64,000 bases of DNA from Nocardia amikacinitolerans NBRC 108937 (GCF_001612615.1 NZ_BDAU01000036.1:1-64000); one strand, 5' to 3'; numbered from the stretch's first letter, positions 25,835 through 35,105 are shown. Made by a program: numbers and translations. Notes: generated by a model not told the origin, from the letters alone.

Positions 25835-25899
25835 TAGTCCACGATTCCCGGGCGCCATCACCGCATCGGAGGCGGCGAGACATCGGTAGTGTCCTCCCC

Positions 25900-27183
25900 A
25901 TGGGCCGTGCGGTACGAGCGACGCCCGGGCAGCGTGAGGCGACCGGGCCTACCGCGGGCAGCGCTGGTTCGGGCGGCGCGGGCAACGCTGGTCCGGGCGT
26001 GGGCAGCGCTGGTTCGGGCGGCGCGGGCAACGCTGGTTCGGGCGTGGGCAGCGCTGGTTCGGGCGTGGGCAGCGCTGGTTCGGGCGGCGCGGGCAGCGCT
26101 GGTTCGGGCGTGGGCAGCGCTGGTTCCGGTATGGGCAGCGCTGGTTCGGGTGGACCGCGCAGGTTGCCGGAGACCGCGGCGGTGCTCGAGGTCCGGCGCG
26201 CGGTGCGTGCGTGGGCGGGGGAGTACTTGGCGCAGGGTGCGTCGGTCGCGGTAGGCCTCTCCGGCGGAGCGGACTCACTGGCTCTGACGGCCGCGGCGGT
26301 CGTAGAGCTCGGACACGTCGACGCGCTGATCGTCGACCATCGCCTGCAAGAAGGCTCGGGGCAGGTGGCGGCGGACGCGGCCGCGGCTGCCCTCGCGCTC
26401 GGCTGCCGATCGGCCCACGTGCTCGCGGTGGACGTCGGCAGCGAAGGCGGCTTGGAGGCGGCGGCGCGCACGGCCAGGTACGCGGCGCTGGACGCCGCCC
26501 GCCACGGCGCACCCGTCCTGCTCGGCCACACCCTCGACGATCAGGCCGAGACCGTGCTGCTCGGACTCGCCCGCGGTTCCGGCGGACGCTCGATCCAAGG
26601 CATGGCGGCCTACGCCGAACCGTGGGGCAGGCCCCTGCTCGGCGTCCGGCGGGCCACGACCCGCCAGATGTGCGCCGACCTCGGCCGCGCACCGCACGAG
26701 GACCCGCACAACCTGTCGCCCGAATTCACCAGGGTCCGGCTGCGCACCGAGGCGTTGCCGCTGCTCGAGGACGTACTCGGCGGCGGCGTCGCGGCCGCGC
26801 TCGCCCGCACCGCCGAGCAACTGCGCGAGGACGGCGCGCTGCTCGACGTGCTTGCCGACGAGTTGCTGGAGGCCGCGAAGGTGCCCGGCCCTGTCGCCGA
26901 CGGTCCCAGCGGCGTCGATGATGAGGTGGCGCTGTCGATCGAGATGCTCGCCACTGCGCCCGCCGCGCTGCGCCGCAGGGCGATCCGCTCCTGGCTGCTG
27001 CAGGGCGGGGCGAAAGCCCTGACCGACAAGCATTTACGGGCGGTGGACGCCCTGGTCACGACGTGGCGCGGGCAGGGAGGGGTGGCCGTCGGCGGCGGTA
27101 CACCGGACACGAGGTTGGTTGCCGCGCGCGAACATGGCAGGCTGACACTGCGCGAACACGACCGATGTCTGCGCAGTGACTGA
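25900..27183 (+). CDS. tilS: tRNA(Ile)-lysidine synthase with repetitive N-terminal extension
   Basis: A 427-residue N-type ATP pyrophosphatase that converts C34 of tRNA-Ile(CAU) to lysidine, so that it reads AUA. The PP-loop SGGADS is at residues 121-126, with VDALIVDHRLQ and LLGHTLDDQAETVLL further on, and a C-terminal helical tRNA-binding part. Unusual: residues 20-84 are Gly/Ser/Ala repeats (GSAGSGV, GSAGSGGAGNA) that precede the catalytic domain; family members usually start about 15 residues before it. A start near residue 90 would remove the repeats, but I see no good ribosome binding site there, while ATG 25900 follows TAGTGT (25887-25892) by 7 nt. Confidence 0.9.
   Translation: MGRAVRATPGQREATGPTAGSAGSGGAGNAGPGVGSAGSGGAGNAGSGVGSAGSGVGSAGSGGAGSAGSGVGSAGSGMGSAGSGGPRRLPETAAVLEVRRAVRAWAGEYLAQGASVAVGLSGGADSLALTAAAVVELGHVDALIVDHRLQEGSGQVAADAAAAALALGCRSAHVLAVDVGSEGGLEAAARTARYAALDAARHGAPVLLGHTLDDQAETVLLGLARGSGGRSIQGMAAYAEPWGRPLLGVRRATTRQMCADLGRAPHEDPHNLSPEFTRVRLRTEALPLLEDVLGGGVAAALARTAEQLREDGALLDVLADELLEAAKVPGPVADGPSGVDDEVALSIEMLATAPAALRRRAIRSWLLQGGAKALTDKHLRAVDALVTTWRGQGGVAVGGGTPDTRLVAAREHGRLTLREHDRCLRSD
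25957..26151 (+). repeat. Gly-Ser-Ala coding minisatellite in tilS
   Basis: About nine variants of a 15-36 bp unit based on GGCAGCGCTGGTTCGGGC, in frame, giving GSAGSG-V or GSAGSG-GAGNA. The unit is unlike the rest of the gene. Confidence 0.8.
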
Positions 27184-27237
27184 TGCCGAGCGGGATCGAT
27201 CGAAACCAGCGGCGCACAGGAAGGGAAACCAACTGAC

Positions 27238-27792
27238 GTGTACGGGGACGACATCGCGTCGGTGCTGATCACCGAGGAACAGATCGCCGCCAAGACCCAG
27301 GAGCTTGCCGAGCTGATCGCCAAGCGCTACCCGGCCGACGCACCCGAGGGCGACCTGCTGCTGGTCGGTGTGCTCAAGGGCGCGATCTTCTTCATGACCG
27401 ATCTGGCCAAGGCGCTGCCCATCCCGACCCAGATGGAATTCATGGCCGTCTCCTCCTACGGCTCGTCGACCTCGTCCTCGGGCGTGGTGCGGATCATGAA
27501 GGACCTGGACAAGGACATCGCGGGCCGCAATGTGCTGATCGTCGAGGACATCATCGACTCCGGCCTGACGCTCTCGTGGCTCAAGCGCAACCTGTCCACC
27601 CGCAACCCGGCCTCGCTCGAGGTGGTCACCCTGCTGCGCAAGCCGGACGCGCTGCGCACCCACGTCGACGTGGCCCACGTGGGCTTCGACATCCCGAACG
27701 AGTTCGTCGTCGGCTACGGCCTCGACTACGCCGAGCGCTACCGCGACCTGCCCTACATCGGCACGCTCGATCCGAAGGTGTACGGCGGGTAG
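27238..27792 (+). CDS. hpt: Hypoxanthine phosphoribosyltransferase
   Basis: A 184-residue purine salvage enzyme making IMP and GMP from hypoxanthine or guanine and PRPP. The PRPP loop is VLIVEDIIDSGLTL (residues 99-112); GVLKGAIFFMTDL carries the pyrophosphate loop; VGYGLDYAERYRDLPYIG contains the base-binding and metal Asp residues. The GTG start has GGAAGGG about 14 nt upstream. It follows tilS after 54 nt, as in mycobacteria, and ends the conserved block; the next 16 kb are accessory. Confidence 0.95.
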   Translation: MYGDDIASVLITEEQIAAKTQELAELIAKRYPADAPEGDLLLVGVLKGAIFFMTDLAKALPIPTQMEFMAVSSYGSSTSSSGVVRIMKDLDKDIAGRNVLIVEDIIDSGLTLSWLKRNLSTRNPASLEVVTLLRKPDALRTHVDVAHVGFDIPNEFVVGYGLDYAERYRDLPYIGTLDPKVYGG

Positions 27793-27846
27793 CCGACCGA
27801 AGGTCACCTTCATCGTGCCGAACGGCCGATGGGCGCCTTCAGTCGG
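27793..27846. repeat. Inverted pair of the interspersed ~21-bp repeat; possible terminator
   Basis: A perfect consensus copy at 27793-27813, overlapping the hpt stop region, and a shortened reverse copy (ATGGGCGCCTTCAGTCGG, 27829-27846). They can form an imperfect hairpin between the convergent hpt and cyclase genes. Confidence 0.6.
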
Positions 27847-28549
27847 GTAGTAGCGCGAAAATGGTTGCGGGGGAGCCGGACCCGCCGCGGTAGAGGGGGC
27901 TGCCGACCAGGATCCAGGCACCGGTCGCGGGGAGTTCGGCCAGGTTCGCCAGGCATTCCAGGCTGATCCGGTGCTCGCGGTAGAGCAGCTTGGACACCGT
28001 GTACGCGTCGTCGGCGCCCACATCGGGGCCGAAGGTGTCGATGCCGAGCGCGCCGCGCCTGCCCAGTCGTCCCGTCCGCAGCAGCCACTCCACCGTCTCG
28101 ACCGCGAATCCGGGCTGGCGACCGGACGATTCGTCGACGCCGATGAAATCCGGGCCGCCCCACTTGGCGTCCCACCCCGTCCACGCGACGACGGCCGCTC
28201 CGTCCGGGATGCGGCCGTGCCGCGATTCCCAGCGCCGCAGATCGTCCACGGTGACGGCGTAATCGCGGTCCGCCGCGCACCGCTCGCGCACGTCGACCTT
28301 CACCGCGGGCAGCAGCAGATCGGCCAGATCGAGTTCGTCGGCCGCCAGCCCGTCGGCGTGGAAGTGGATCGGTGCGCCCCAATGCGTTCCGGTGTGCTCG
28401 CCCTGCTGGATGTACCGCAGGTAGTAGCCGTCGTTGGCGACGGTGGCGACGATGTCGGTGCGGAACTCCGGGTCGCCTGGGAAGATCGGCGTCGTCGCCG
28501 GATCGTGCACATGCGACAGGCTGACCAACCTGCCGAACGGTGGTTTCAT
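27839..28549 (-). CDS. Cyclase family protein (kynurenine formamidase-like fold)
   Basis: A 236-residue member of the cyclase/arylformamidase superfamily of metal-dependent hydrolases. The N terminus SLSHVHDPATTPIFPGDPEF is typical. The metal motif reads HTGTHWGAPIHF, with Gly where the usual Asp of HxGTHxDxPxH stands; this variant occurs in a subset of actinobacterial members. The ATG at 28549 is chosen since the conserved SLSH strand starts eight residues later. The starting codons (MKPPFGRL) resemble the 21-bp repeat family. The next gene upstream on the same strand ends 20 nt away. Substrate unknown. Confidence 0.85.
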   Translation of the reverse strand: MKPPFGRLVSLSHVHDPATTPIFPGDPEFRTDIVATVANDGYYLRYIQQGEHTGTHWGAPIHFHADGLAADELDLADLLLPAVKVDVRERCAADRDYAVTVDDLRRWESRHGRIPDGAAVVAWTGWDAKWGGPDFIGVDESSGRQPGFAVETVEWLLRTGRLGRRGALGIDTFGPDVGADDAYTVSKLLYREHRISLECLANLAELPATGAWILVGSPLYRGGSGSPATIFALLPD

Positions 28550-28568
28550 CGCGCTCCTGGGTTGGTGC

Positions 28569-30734
28569 TCACAAACCCGGCACCGTGACCCGCCGAAGCG
28601 CGTACAGATCCTGTTCCATGGCACGGAACAGCAGGTAGACCACGACGAAGGCGACGATGCTCGCGATGCACATTATCCGCAGTGCGACGATGATTTTGGC
28701 CAGGTCCGGGGGATGCAACAGAGTCGATCCCGCCACCGCGATGAGCGGAATGGACGCGGCGAGCACCAGATACACGCCGCTGCGGCGGCGCAGCGCGCGC
28801 AGATCGTCCGCCTCGGAGCGCTCGATTCCGCCCTGCCCCAAGAACATCGGGTACACGCATCGGATGATGTAGAAGTTGGTCAGCAGGAACGGATACGTCA
28901 TCGCGATGACGCCCGAGATGGTGTGCAGGATCATGAAATGCGTGTAGTCGCTGGCGGATACCACGTCGGGGGTGCCGCGCAACGCGAGCGGATAGACCAG
29001 GCCGGAGATCAGCCACATGGTGAAGATGATCAGCGCGGCCCAGTCGCCGAGCCGCACGGCCGAGGCGCGCGCCTTGTGCAGCACGGCTTCGTCGTAGCGG
29101 ACGCCCGCTGCCAAACCGTGCGGCACCGTGATCAGGTATCTGGCCAGGTAGACCAGCAGCACCGTTCCGATCGCGAAGCCGAAGCCGTTGACGATCACCG
29201 AGTAGATCTCGAACTGCCGCTGGGTCTGCGCGGACTGCCTGTGGTGCATCAGCATGTTGTTGTGGTCGATGTTGTAGATCGAGGCCAGGATGTTGGGCAC
29301 GCCGATGGCAAGGGCGATCAGCACCACCCGCCACGGGCGCAGCCGCACCCGCCAGCTGTGCTCGGGCGGGTCGACCAAGTCGCGGGCGCGCGCGTCCAGG
29401 CACAGGTCCAACTGCTCGGCGAGCACCGCGCCGTTGCGCCAGCGCCGCCGCGGGTCGGGCTCGAGGCAGGTCAACAGGACCCGGCGCAGCGCGGGCGGAC
29501 AGTCGGCGGGCAGCGTCGCGAGCGCTGCCGCGGGCATGCCGGCTCGGCGGGCCCGCAGCGCCGCCTCGACGGTGGGTGGGTCGTCGGCGAAAGGCCGTGT
29601 CCCGGTCAGCAATTCCCACAGCAGGACGCCGAGCGCGTACAGATCGCTGCGGCCGTCCGGCGCCGGGGCATCGGGGTCGAGTGCGGCGGCGAGCTGTTCG
29701 GGGGAGCGGTAGGCGAGCCAATCACGAAGCGCCGCAGGTGAATCGGGTGGCGTGGCGGTGCCGTCGCCGGGCGCGAAGTCGGCCAGCTTGGGTGTGCCCT
29801 CGCTGGTGAACAACACGTTGGCGGGGGCGATGGCGTGGTGGGCGATGCCGTGGCGATCCGCGTACCCGAGTGCGTCGGCGAGGCGGCGACCGATCCACGC
29901 CACCGTCTCCGGCCAGCTCAGCTCGGCGAGCTCGGCGCGCACCGGGGAGTCCGCGGGCCGGATCTCGCCCTTCGCCTCGATCGCGGCGTCCAGCGCGCCG
30001 AGCAAGAGCGCGCCGCCCATACCCTCGTCCACGACGCGGCGCCGAGCCAGCACCTCCGCCGCGGTGCCGCCCGGCAGGTACTGCATGTAGACAAGCCTGC
30101 CGATCTCGCCGTCGAAGGCGAGCATCCGCTGATCGAAGACGCGGACGATGTTCGGGTGATCGAGCTGCACCATGGGTTGCGGGTCCACGCCGCCCGCCGC
30201 CGCGATCCGGACCGCGACCACCCGCTGCATGGACAGCTGCTTGGCCAGGAAGACCCGCCCGGCACGGCCGTTGCCGAGTTCGGTCCGCAGGTCGAAATCG
30301 TCGATCCGCTGACCGGGTACTAGGTCGGCGGGATCGCGGTCGACCCGCACCACCCCGGCGTGGCCCTGCTCGCCGGTGAGCCGGGCACGCACCGCGTCTG
30401 CCACTTCGGGATACTCCGCGAGGAAGTCCTCCAGCGGCAGCGGGCCGCGTCCGCGCCGGGCGGCGAACTCCTCGCAGACCAGATCGGCCAGCTCCGGGCT
30501 GGCGTCGACCTCCGGAAACTCCGCCCGATACTCCGCGATCCGCTTGATCGGTCCGCGTCCGCTCCATCGGTGCCGCAGGTCGATGCGGACCAGGTCGGCG
30601 AGCACGGCGGTGCGGACCTCGGTGCCGTCGGGCACGTAGTCGGCGAGGTGCGGCGGGCTTTCCCGTGCGGCGTGCAGGCAGTGTCGCCAAGCGGCGGTGA
30701 AGCGGGCGACCGGATCGACGTGCGTGACGGTCAT
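28569..30734 (-). CDS. Membrane serine/threonine pseudokinase
   Basis: A 721-residue paralogue of the kinase encoded just upstream. It has an N-terminal soluble region (1-145), a kinase fold (about 146-430; glycine loop LGNGRAGRVFLA) and a C-terminal part with about six membrane helices. The catalytic residues are lost: the beta3 Lys is Arg176 (VAVRI), the HRD motif reads H299-H300-A301 with Ala303 for the catalytic Lys, and the DFG motif reads DFA (D319 kept); Asn306 is also kept. It should be inactive or very weak. Its ATG overlaps the TGA of the kinase gene (ATGA), implying equimolar, coupled expression; a regulatory subunit is the natural reading. Confidence 0.88.
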   Translation of the reverse strand: MTVTHVDPVARFTAAWRHCLHAARESPPHLADYVPDGTEVRTAVLADLVRIDLRHRWSGRGPIKRIAEYRAEFPEVDASPELADLVCEEFAARRGRGPLPLEDFLAEYPEVADAVRARLTGEQGHAGVVRVDRDPADLVPGQRIDDFDLRTELGNGRAGRVFLAKQLSMQRVVAVRIAAAGGVDPQPMVQLDHPNIVRVFDQRMLAFDGEIGRLVYMQYLPGGTAAEVLARRRVVDEGMGGALLLGALDAAIEAKGEIRPADSPVRAELAELSWPETVAWIGRRLADALGYADRHGIAHHAIAPANVLFTSEGTPKLADFAPGDGTATPPDSPAALRDWLAYRSPEQLAAALDPDAPAPDGRSDLYALGVLLWELLTGTRPFADDPPTVEAALRARRAGMPAAALATLPADCPPALRRVLLTCLEPDPRRRWRNGAVLAEQLDLCLDARARDLVDPPEHSWRVRLRPWRVVLIALAIGVPNILASIYNIDHNNMLMHHRQSAQTQRQFEIYSVIVNGFGFAIGTVLLVYLARYLITVPHGLAAGVRYDEAVLHKARASAVRLGDWAALIIFTMWLISGLVYPLALRGTPDVVSASDYTHFMILHTISGVIAMTYPFLLTNFYIIRCVYPMFLGQGGIERSEADDLRALRRRSGVYLVLAASIPLIAVAGSTLLHPPDLAKIIVALRIMCIASIVAFVVVYLLFRAMEQDLYALRRVTVPGL

Positions 30735-33430
30735 GGACGCTCCGCGGCCGCGCGCGGCCGGTCGTCGTATCGGGCCGAGCCGCTCTGCGCTGCGGGTGCG
30801 CCGGGCTCCCCGCTCGGCGCGACTACCCGCTCCAGCGCGCGCAGGTCGGCCTCGAGCGCGCGGAACAGCAGGTACGACCCGATGAACGCGATGATGGCGC
30901 CCGCGCAGAGCACGCGCACCGCGACGATCACCATGGGGATGTCCTCTGGCGGCAGGAAGGTCACCCCGGCCACCGCGAGCAGCGGCACCGAGGCCGCGAT
31001 CGCGAGGTACAGGTTGCAGCGGCGGTCGAGCGCGCGCAATCTGCCCGCGTCCTCCGGACTGATGTTCCCGTGCCGCAGGAAGATCGGATAGATGCAGCGG
31101 ATCAGGTAGAAGGTCGCGAGGAAGAATGGATACGACGCCGCGATGGCGCCGCAGACCACCAGCGAGGCCATGAAGTGCACGACGTCGCGCCCTGTGACGT
31201 CGCCCGTGGAGAGCTCCATCGCGACGGGGAAGGTGAGCGCCGCGAGCACCCACAGCAGGAACGGGATGGCCACCGCCCGTTCGCCGAGCAGCAGCGTGTC
31301 GGTTCTGGCGCGGCGCAGCGTGTCCGGGTCGTAGCGTTTGCCGTGGCGCAGCCCCTTGGTCACCCGGAGCATGTAGCGCATCGAGTAGATGATGGTGATG
31401 AACCCGATCGGGAAGAACACCGCGTTCACCAATCCGGTGATGATCAGGAAGGTGCGCTGCGCGTCCTCCGGCATTCGTTCGACGATGAGGTTCTGGTTGT
31501 GCTGGATGTTGTAGAGCGAGGCGAGCATGTTCGGCACGGCGATGGCGACGACCATCACCGGCAGGATGTAGGGCTGTAGCCGCTCTCGCCAGCTGCCCGG
31601 TTTCGGGTCGACGAGGCCGCGCGCTCGTTCGTCGAGGCAGAGGTCGAGCTGTTTGGCCAGCGTCGCGCCGTTGGACCAGCGCTCGCTTCGCTCCGGTTGC
31701 AGGCAGGTCAGCAGCACGCGGCGCAGCGCGGCGGGACAGTCCTTCGGTATCCGGGCCAGCGCCGCGGCGTCGACGCCGACGCAGCGCCGCTCCAGCATGG
31801 CTTCCAGCGTGGTGTCGTCGCCGCGCTGGCCCGCGCCCGCGGTGCTGTCGTCGTAGGGCTTCGCGCCGGTGAGCAACTCCCACAGCACCACGCCGAGCGA
31901 GAAGATGTCCGAGCGGGTGTCCAGATCGGCGGCGGACCGGGCGCGGCCGGGGTGGCAGGCCTCCAGCTGTTCTGGCGACATGTAGGCAAGCGAGCCGCCG
32001 AAGTAGGCGACCGGGCTCGTTCCCTCCACATTGCGGCTGAAGCTGATGTTGAAATCGGCCAGCTTCGGCACGGCCTCGGCGGTGAGCAGCACGTTGGCCG
32101 GTTTCACGTCGCGGTGCAGCACGCCGTGCGCTGAGGCGTAGTCCAGCGCCTCGGCCAGCCTGCGGCCCAGCCACGCAACGGTCTCCGGCCAGCTCAGCGC
32201 GGCGATCTCGGCGCGCACGCTGGAATCGGTCGGCCGGATCTCGCCCTTCTCCTCCATCGCCGCGTCCACCGCGTCGAGCAGCAGCTGGCCGCTGCGTTCC
32301 TCCGGCGGGGTGGCGCGCACCCAGCGCAGCACGCCGAGCAGCGTGCCGCCGGGCAGGAACTGCATGTAGAGCAGGCGCAACCGACGCGCGGTTCCGTCCG
32401 CCTCGCCCGCGTCGAGCAGGCGCTGATCGAAGACTCGCACGATGTAGTCGTGATCCAGCTGGGCCAGGGTCTGCGGCTCGGTGCCGTGGTCGGCGGAGAT
32501 CTTCACCGCGACCAGCCGCTGCATGGATCGCTGCCTGGCCAGGAAGACCCTGGCGAAGGCGCCGCTGCCCAGACCGGTCAGCAGGTCGAAGTCGTCGACG
32601 CGCTGACCGATCTCGATGCGGTCCAGCGGGTCGAGACGACCCGGTCCGGTATCCATCGTGGTGCCGATCGCGGTTTCGGTTCCGCCCAGATCGGCGGCCC
32701 TCGTAGCCTCCGCCGTGTGGTTCACCTCGGTACCACGAACGGGTGCGGTGGTTCGGTTCAGCGCGGAGGTCTGGTCGGTGCCGGTCGCGGGCATGGTTCC
32801 GTCGAACGCGGCGCGGGTGGAGTCATCGGTCGCGGACTCGCGCGTCTCGTCGATCGCGGCCGTGTTCGTCCCGTCGATCGAGGGCCGGGTGGAGTCGTCG
32901 GGGGCCTCGGGCGGGGTTCGTCGGGTGCTCTGATCGACGTCGTCGGCATTCAGCAGACCGCGTAACTCGGCCGCTTGGTTCGGATATTCGCGCAGGCATT
33001 CCCGCGGGTCGACGCGCTCGCCGCTCTGGCGCCGGACGACGAATTCCTCGTACACCAAACTGGCCGGTATGTTCTCGCGTTCGAGCTCGGGGAATTCGGC
33101 GCAGTATTCGGTCAATCGTTTGCGCCGAAGGGTGGGCGGAGGCGTTTCCTGGCGGCGCGCTCCGAGCGCGGGCCTGCGCAGCCATCGGTGCCGCATATCC
33201 ACCCGGATCAGTTCGATCAGCGCCTCACGGCGCAGGGTGCGCGCGTCGGGCAGGAACGCGGTGATCTCCGGTAGCGGTCCGGGGCCCTCATCTGGGGCGA
33301 TGTTGATCGCGGCGGCCCACGCCGCGGCGAAGGCCTCCACCGCGACGAGCTCGGATCTGAGCGACTGGCCGCCGGACTCGGAGTCGGAACCCGCGTCCGG
33401 GCGGGTATTTCTATCGGAGTCGGCACTCAT
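30731..33430 (-). CDS. Membrane serine/threonine protein kinase with multi-pass C-terminal domain
   Basis: An 899-residue kinase. Residues 1-160 form a helical N-terminal domain shared with the pseudokinase; 160-275 is a Thr/Asp-rich low-complexity linker; 280-600 is the kinase domain with LGSGAFARVF, K310 (VAVK), H439-R440-D441 with K443 and N446, D459 in DFN and YMSPEQ; 620-865 has about six membrane helices in an unusual arrangement (YILPVMVVAIAVPNMLASLY, FLIITGLVNAVFFPIGFITI and others) with no extracellular PASTA sensor. The activation segment lacks the usual DFG Gly. It differs from PknA/B/D-type kinases, which have one helix. The ATG at 33430 is 272 nt from a divergent amidase. Substrates and signal unknown. 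Confidence 0.9.
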   Translation of the reverse strand: MSADSDRNTRPDAGSDSESGGQSLRSELVAVEAFAAAWAAAINIAPDEGPGPLPEITAFLPDARTLRREALIELIRVDMRHRWLRRPALGARRQETPPPTLRRKRLTEYCAEFPELERENIPASLVYEEFVVRRQSGERVDPRECLREYPNQAAELRGLLNADDVDQSTRRTPPEAPDDSTRPSIDGTNTAAIDETRESATDDSTRAAFDGTMPATGTDQTSALNRTTAPVRGTEVNHTAEATRAADLGGTETAIGTTMDTGPGRLDPLDRIEIGQRVDDFDLLTGLGSGAFARVFLARQRSMQRLVAVKISADHGTEPQTLAQLDHDYIVRVFDQRLLDAGEADGTARRLRLLYMQFLPGGTLLGVLRWVRATPPEERSGQLLLDAVDAAMEEKGEIRPTDSSVRAEIAALSWPETVAWLGRRLAEALDYASAHGVLHRDVKPANVLLTAEAVPKLADFNISFSRNVEGTSPVAYFGGSLAYMSPEQLEACHPGRARSAADLDTRSDIFSLGVVLWELLTGAKPYDDSTAGAGQRGDDTTLEAMLERRCVGVDAAALARIPKDCPAALRRVLLTCLQPERSERWSNGATLAKQLDLCLDERARGLVDPKPGSWRERLQPYILPVMVVAIAVPNMLASLYNIQHNQNLIVERMPEDAQRTFLIITGLVNAVFFPIGFITIIYSMRYMLRVTKGLRHGKRYDPDTLRRARTDTLLLGERAVAIPFLLWVLAALTFPVAMELSTGDVTGRDVVHFMASLVVCGAIAASYPFFLATFYLIRCIYPIFLRHGNISPEDAGRLRALDRRCNLYLAIAASVPLLAVAGVTFLPPEDIPMVIVAVRVLCAGAIIAFIGSYLLFRALEADLRALERVVAPSGEPGAPAAQSGSARYDDRPRAAAERP

Positions 33431-33701
33431 TCTCGGACCTACTAGCTGTGGCGGAGTTCGGGAAATCCGCACTGGTCGGTCGGTGGCTGCACCGGATAAA
33501 ATCCGCCACACCCGACGTCATCGTCCCCCGAGCAGTATCGGGAATGATAACTTGCGCCACAACAGCGGATCACCCGATTTCGACAACGATGCGACGGGGG
33601 CGAATCAGCACATGCACAACAAGGCTACGGCGGTGGCGGAAGGCTTGGCCGCGATCACCGAAACCACGAGCACCGAACCATTGTCCGCCCGGGAGGCGCC
33701 C

Positions 33702-35087
33702 ATGGGCGAGAGTGAGCGAGGGGGGCCGTACGCCGACGGGCAAGCTGAGGCGCCGCGCGGTCCCGCGGTGACCATCGTCGCCGGCGTGCACGAGGGCTCG
33801 CTGACGCCGACCGAGGTCGTCGACGCGACCATCGAACTCATCGCCGCCGAGGACGGAACGACCAACGCGTTCAGCGTGGTGCGCGCCAAGCGCGCCGTCG
33901 GCGAGGCCATCGCGCTGGAACAGCGGGCGGATCTGGACGTGCTGCCGATGGCGGGCGTTCCGGTGGCCGTCAAACACAACATCCCGGTGACCGGCGAGAC
34001 CGTGCTGTGCGGGTCGGCGGCGACCGACACCGGCCCGGCCACGGCCGACCACCCGGTGGTGCGCAGGCTGCGCGCCGCGGGCGCGGTCGTCGTCGGGCTC
34101 ACCACCGTGCCCGAGCTGGCCCTCTGGGCGATGACCGACGACCAGCACCGCGTCACAAGGAACCCGTGGAACGTCAAGCGCGGCGTGGGCGGCTCCTCTG
34201 GCGGCGCGGCCGCTGCCGTCGCGGCCGGGTTGGTTCCGGTGGCGCACGGCAACGACGGACTCGGCTCGATACGCATTCCGGCGGCCGCCTGCGGTGTCTA
34301 CGGCATCAAACCGGGCAGGCACACCGTGCCGTCGGATGTCGGGGTGGACTCCTGGGGCGGCATGGTGGAGAACGGCGTGCTCGCGACGACCGTCGGTGAC
34401 GCCGCGCTCGCGCTCTCGGTGATGGCCGCCCGTCCGGACCTAGCCGAGCTGGATCCACCGGGCCGACTACGCATCGCGCTTGTCGTCACCCCACCCTCCC
34501 GTTTCGCCCGCGTCGACCCGCACTGGGCCGCCGCAGCGCACAAGGCCGCGGCCGTCGCCGCCGCCGCGGGACACCAGGTGGAGACGACAGCGCTGCCGTA
34601 CGGCAACGCCGTGCTCGCGTTGCTGCTCCGCTGGTTGACGGTGGCGTTGCCCGAAGCCGCCACCCTCGCTCATCCCGAACGTTTGCAACCGCGCACCCGC
34701 CGTCACCTGGCGATCGGCCGCTTCGTCCAGCGGCTCGGACTGGTACGTGCCGCGCAGGTCGACCGGATCGAAGCCCGGTTGCTCGAATTCTTCGAAGACT
34801 ACGACGTGGTGATCACTCCCACGTTGGCCACCGCGCCGCCGCGAGCGCGGGCCTGGCATCGCAAAGGCTGGCTCGCCAATGTGCTCACCGGCTTCCGCTT
34901 CTCGCCGTTCACGCCGATCTGGAATCTGGTCGGCTGGCCCGCCGCCTCCGTGCCGATGGGCACGCATCCCTACTCGGACACCCCCGTCGCCGCCCAGCTG
35001 GCCGGTCCGCCCGGCAGCGAAACCACCGTGCTCCGGCTTTCCGCGCAACTCGAACAGCTGCACCCCTGGCGGCGCACCGTTCGCTGA
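33702..35087 (+). CDS. Amidase
   Basis: A 461-residue amidase-signature enzyme that hydrolyses carboxamides. The Ser-cisSer-Lys triad is visible: Lys in VAVKHNIPV, the GVGGSSGGAAAAVAAG loop, and the nucleophile in DGLGSIRIPAAACG. The length is normal. ATG 33702 is preferred with GGGAGG 7 nt upstream; an in-frame ATG at 33612 would add a 30-residue low-complexity leader. It is divergent from the kinase. Substrate not predictable from the signature alone. Confidence 0.9.
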   Translation: MGESERGGPYADGQAEAPRGPAVTIVAGVHEGSLTPTEVVDATIELIAAEDGTTNAFSVVRAKRAVGEAIALEQRADLDVLPMAGVPVAVKHNIPVTGETVLCGSAATDTGPATADHPVVRRLRAAGAVVVGLTTVPELALWAMTDDQHRVTRNPWNVKRGVGGSSGGAAAAVAAGLVPVAHGNDGLGSIRIPAAACGVYGIKPGRHTVPSDVGVDSWGGMVENGVLATTVGDAALALSVMAARPDLAELDPPGRLRIALVVTPPSRFARVDPHWAAAAHKAAAVAAAAGHQVETTALPYGNAVLALLLRWLTVALPEAATLAHPERLQPRTRRHLAIGRFVQRLGLVRAAQVDRIEARLLEFFEDYDVVITPTLATAPPRARAWHRKGWLANVLTGFRFSPFTPIWNLVGWPAASVPMGTHPYSDTPVAAQLAGPPGSETTVLRLSAQLEQLHPWRRTVR

Positions 35088-35096
35088 CGGTGCGCC
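35071..35096. terminator. Bidirectional terminator overlapping the amidase stop
   Basis: GGCGCACCGT (35071-35080) pairs perfectly with ACGGTGCGCC (35087-35096), six-base loop. It lies between the convergent amidase and LysR genes. Confidence 0.75.
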
Positions 35097-35105
35097 GGGA
35101 ACCGC

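Noticed and set aside
25415..25861. Minus-strand protein made of the 120-bp repeat
   Set aside because: The repeat copies are in different frames, there is no ribosome binding site, and the region downstream is not conserved coding sequence.
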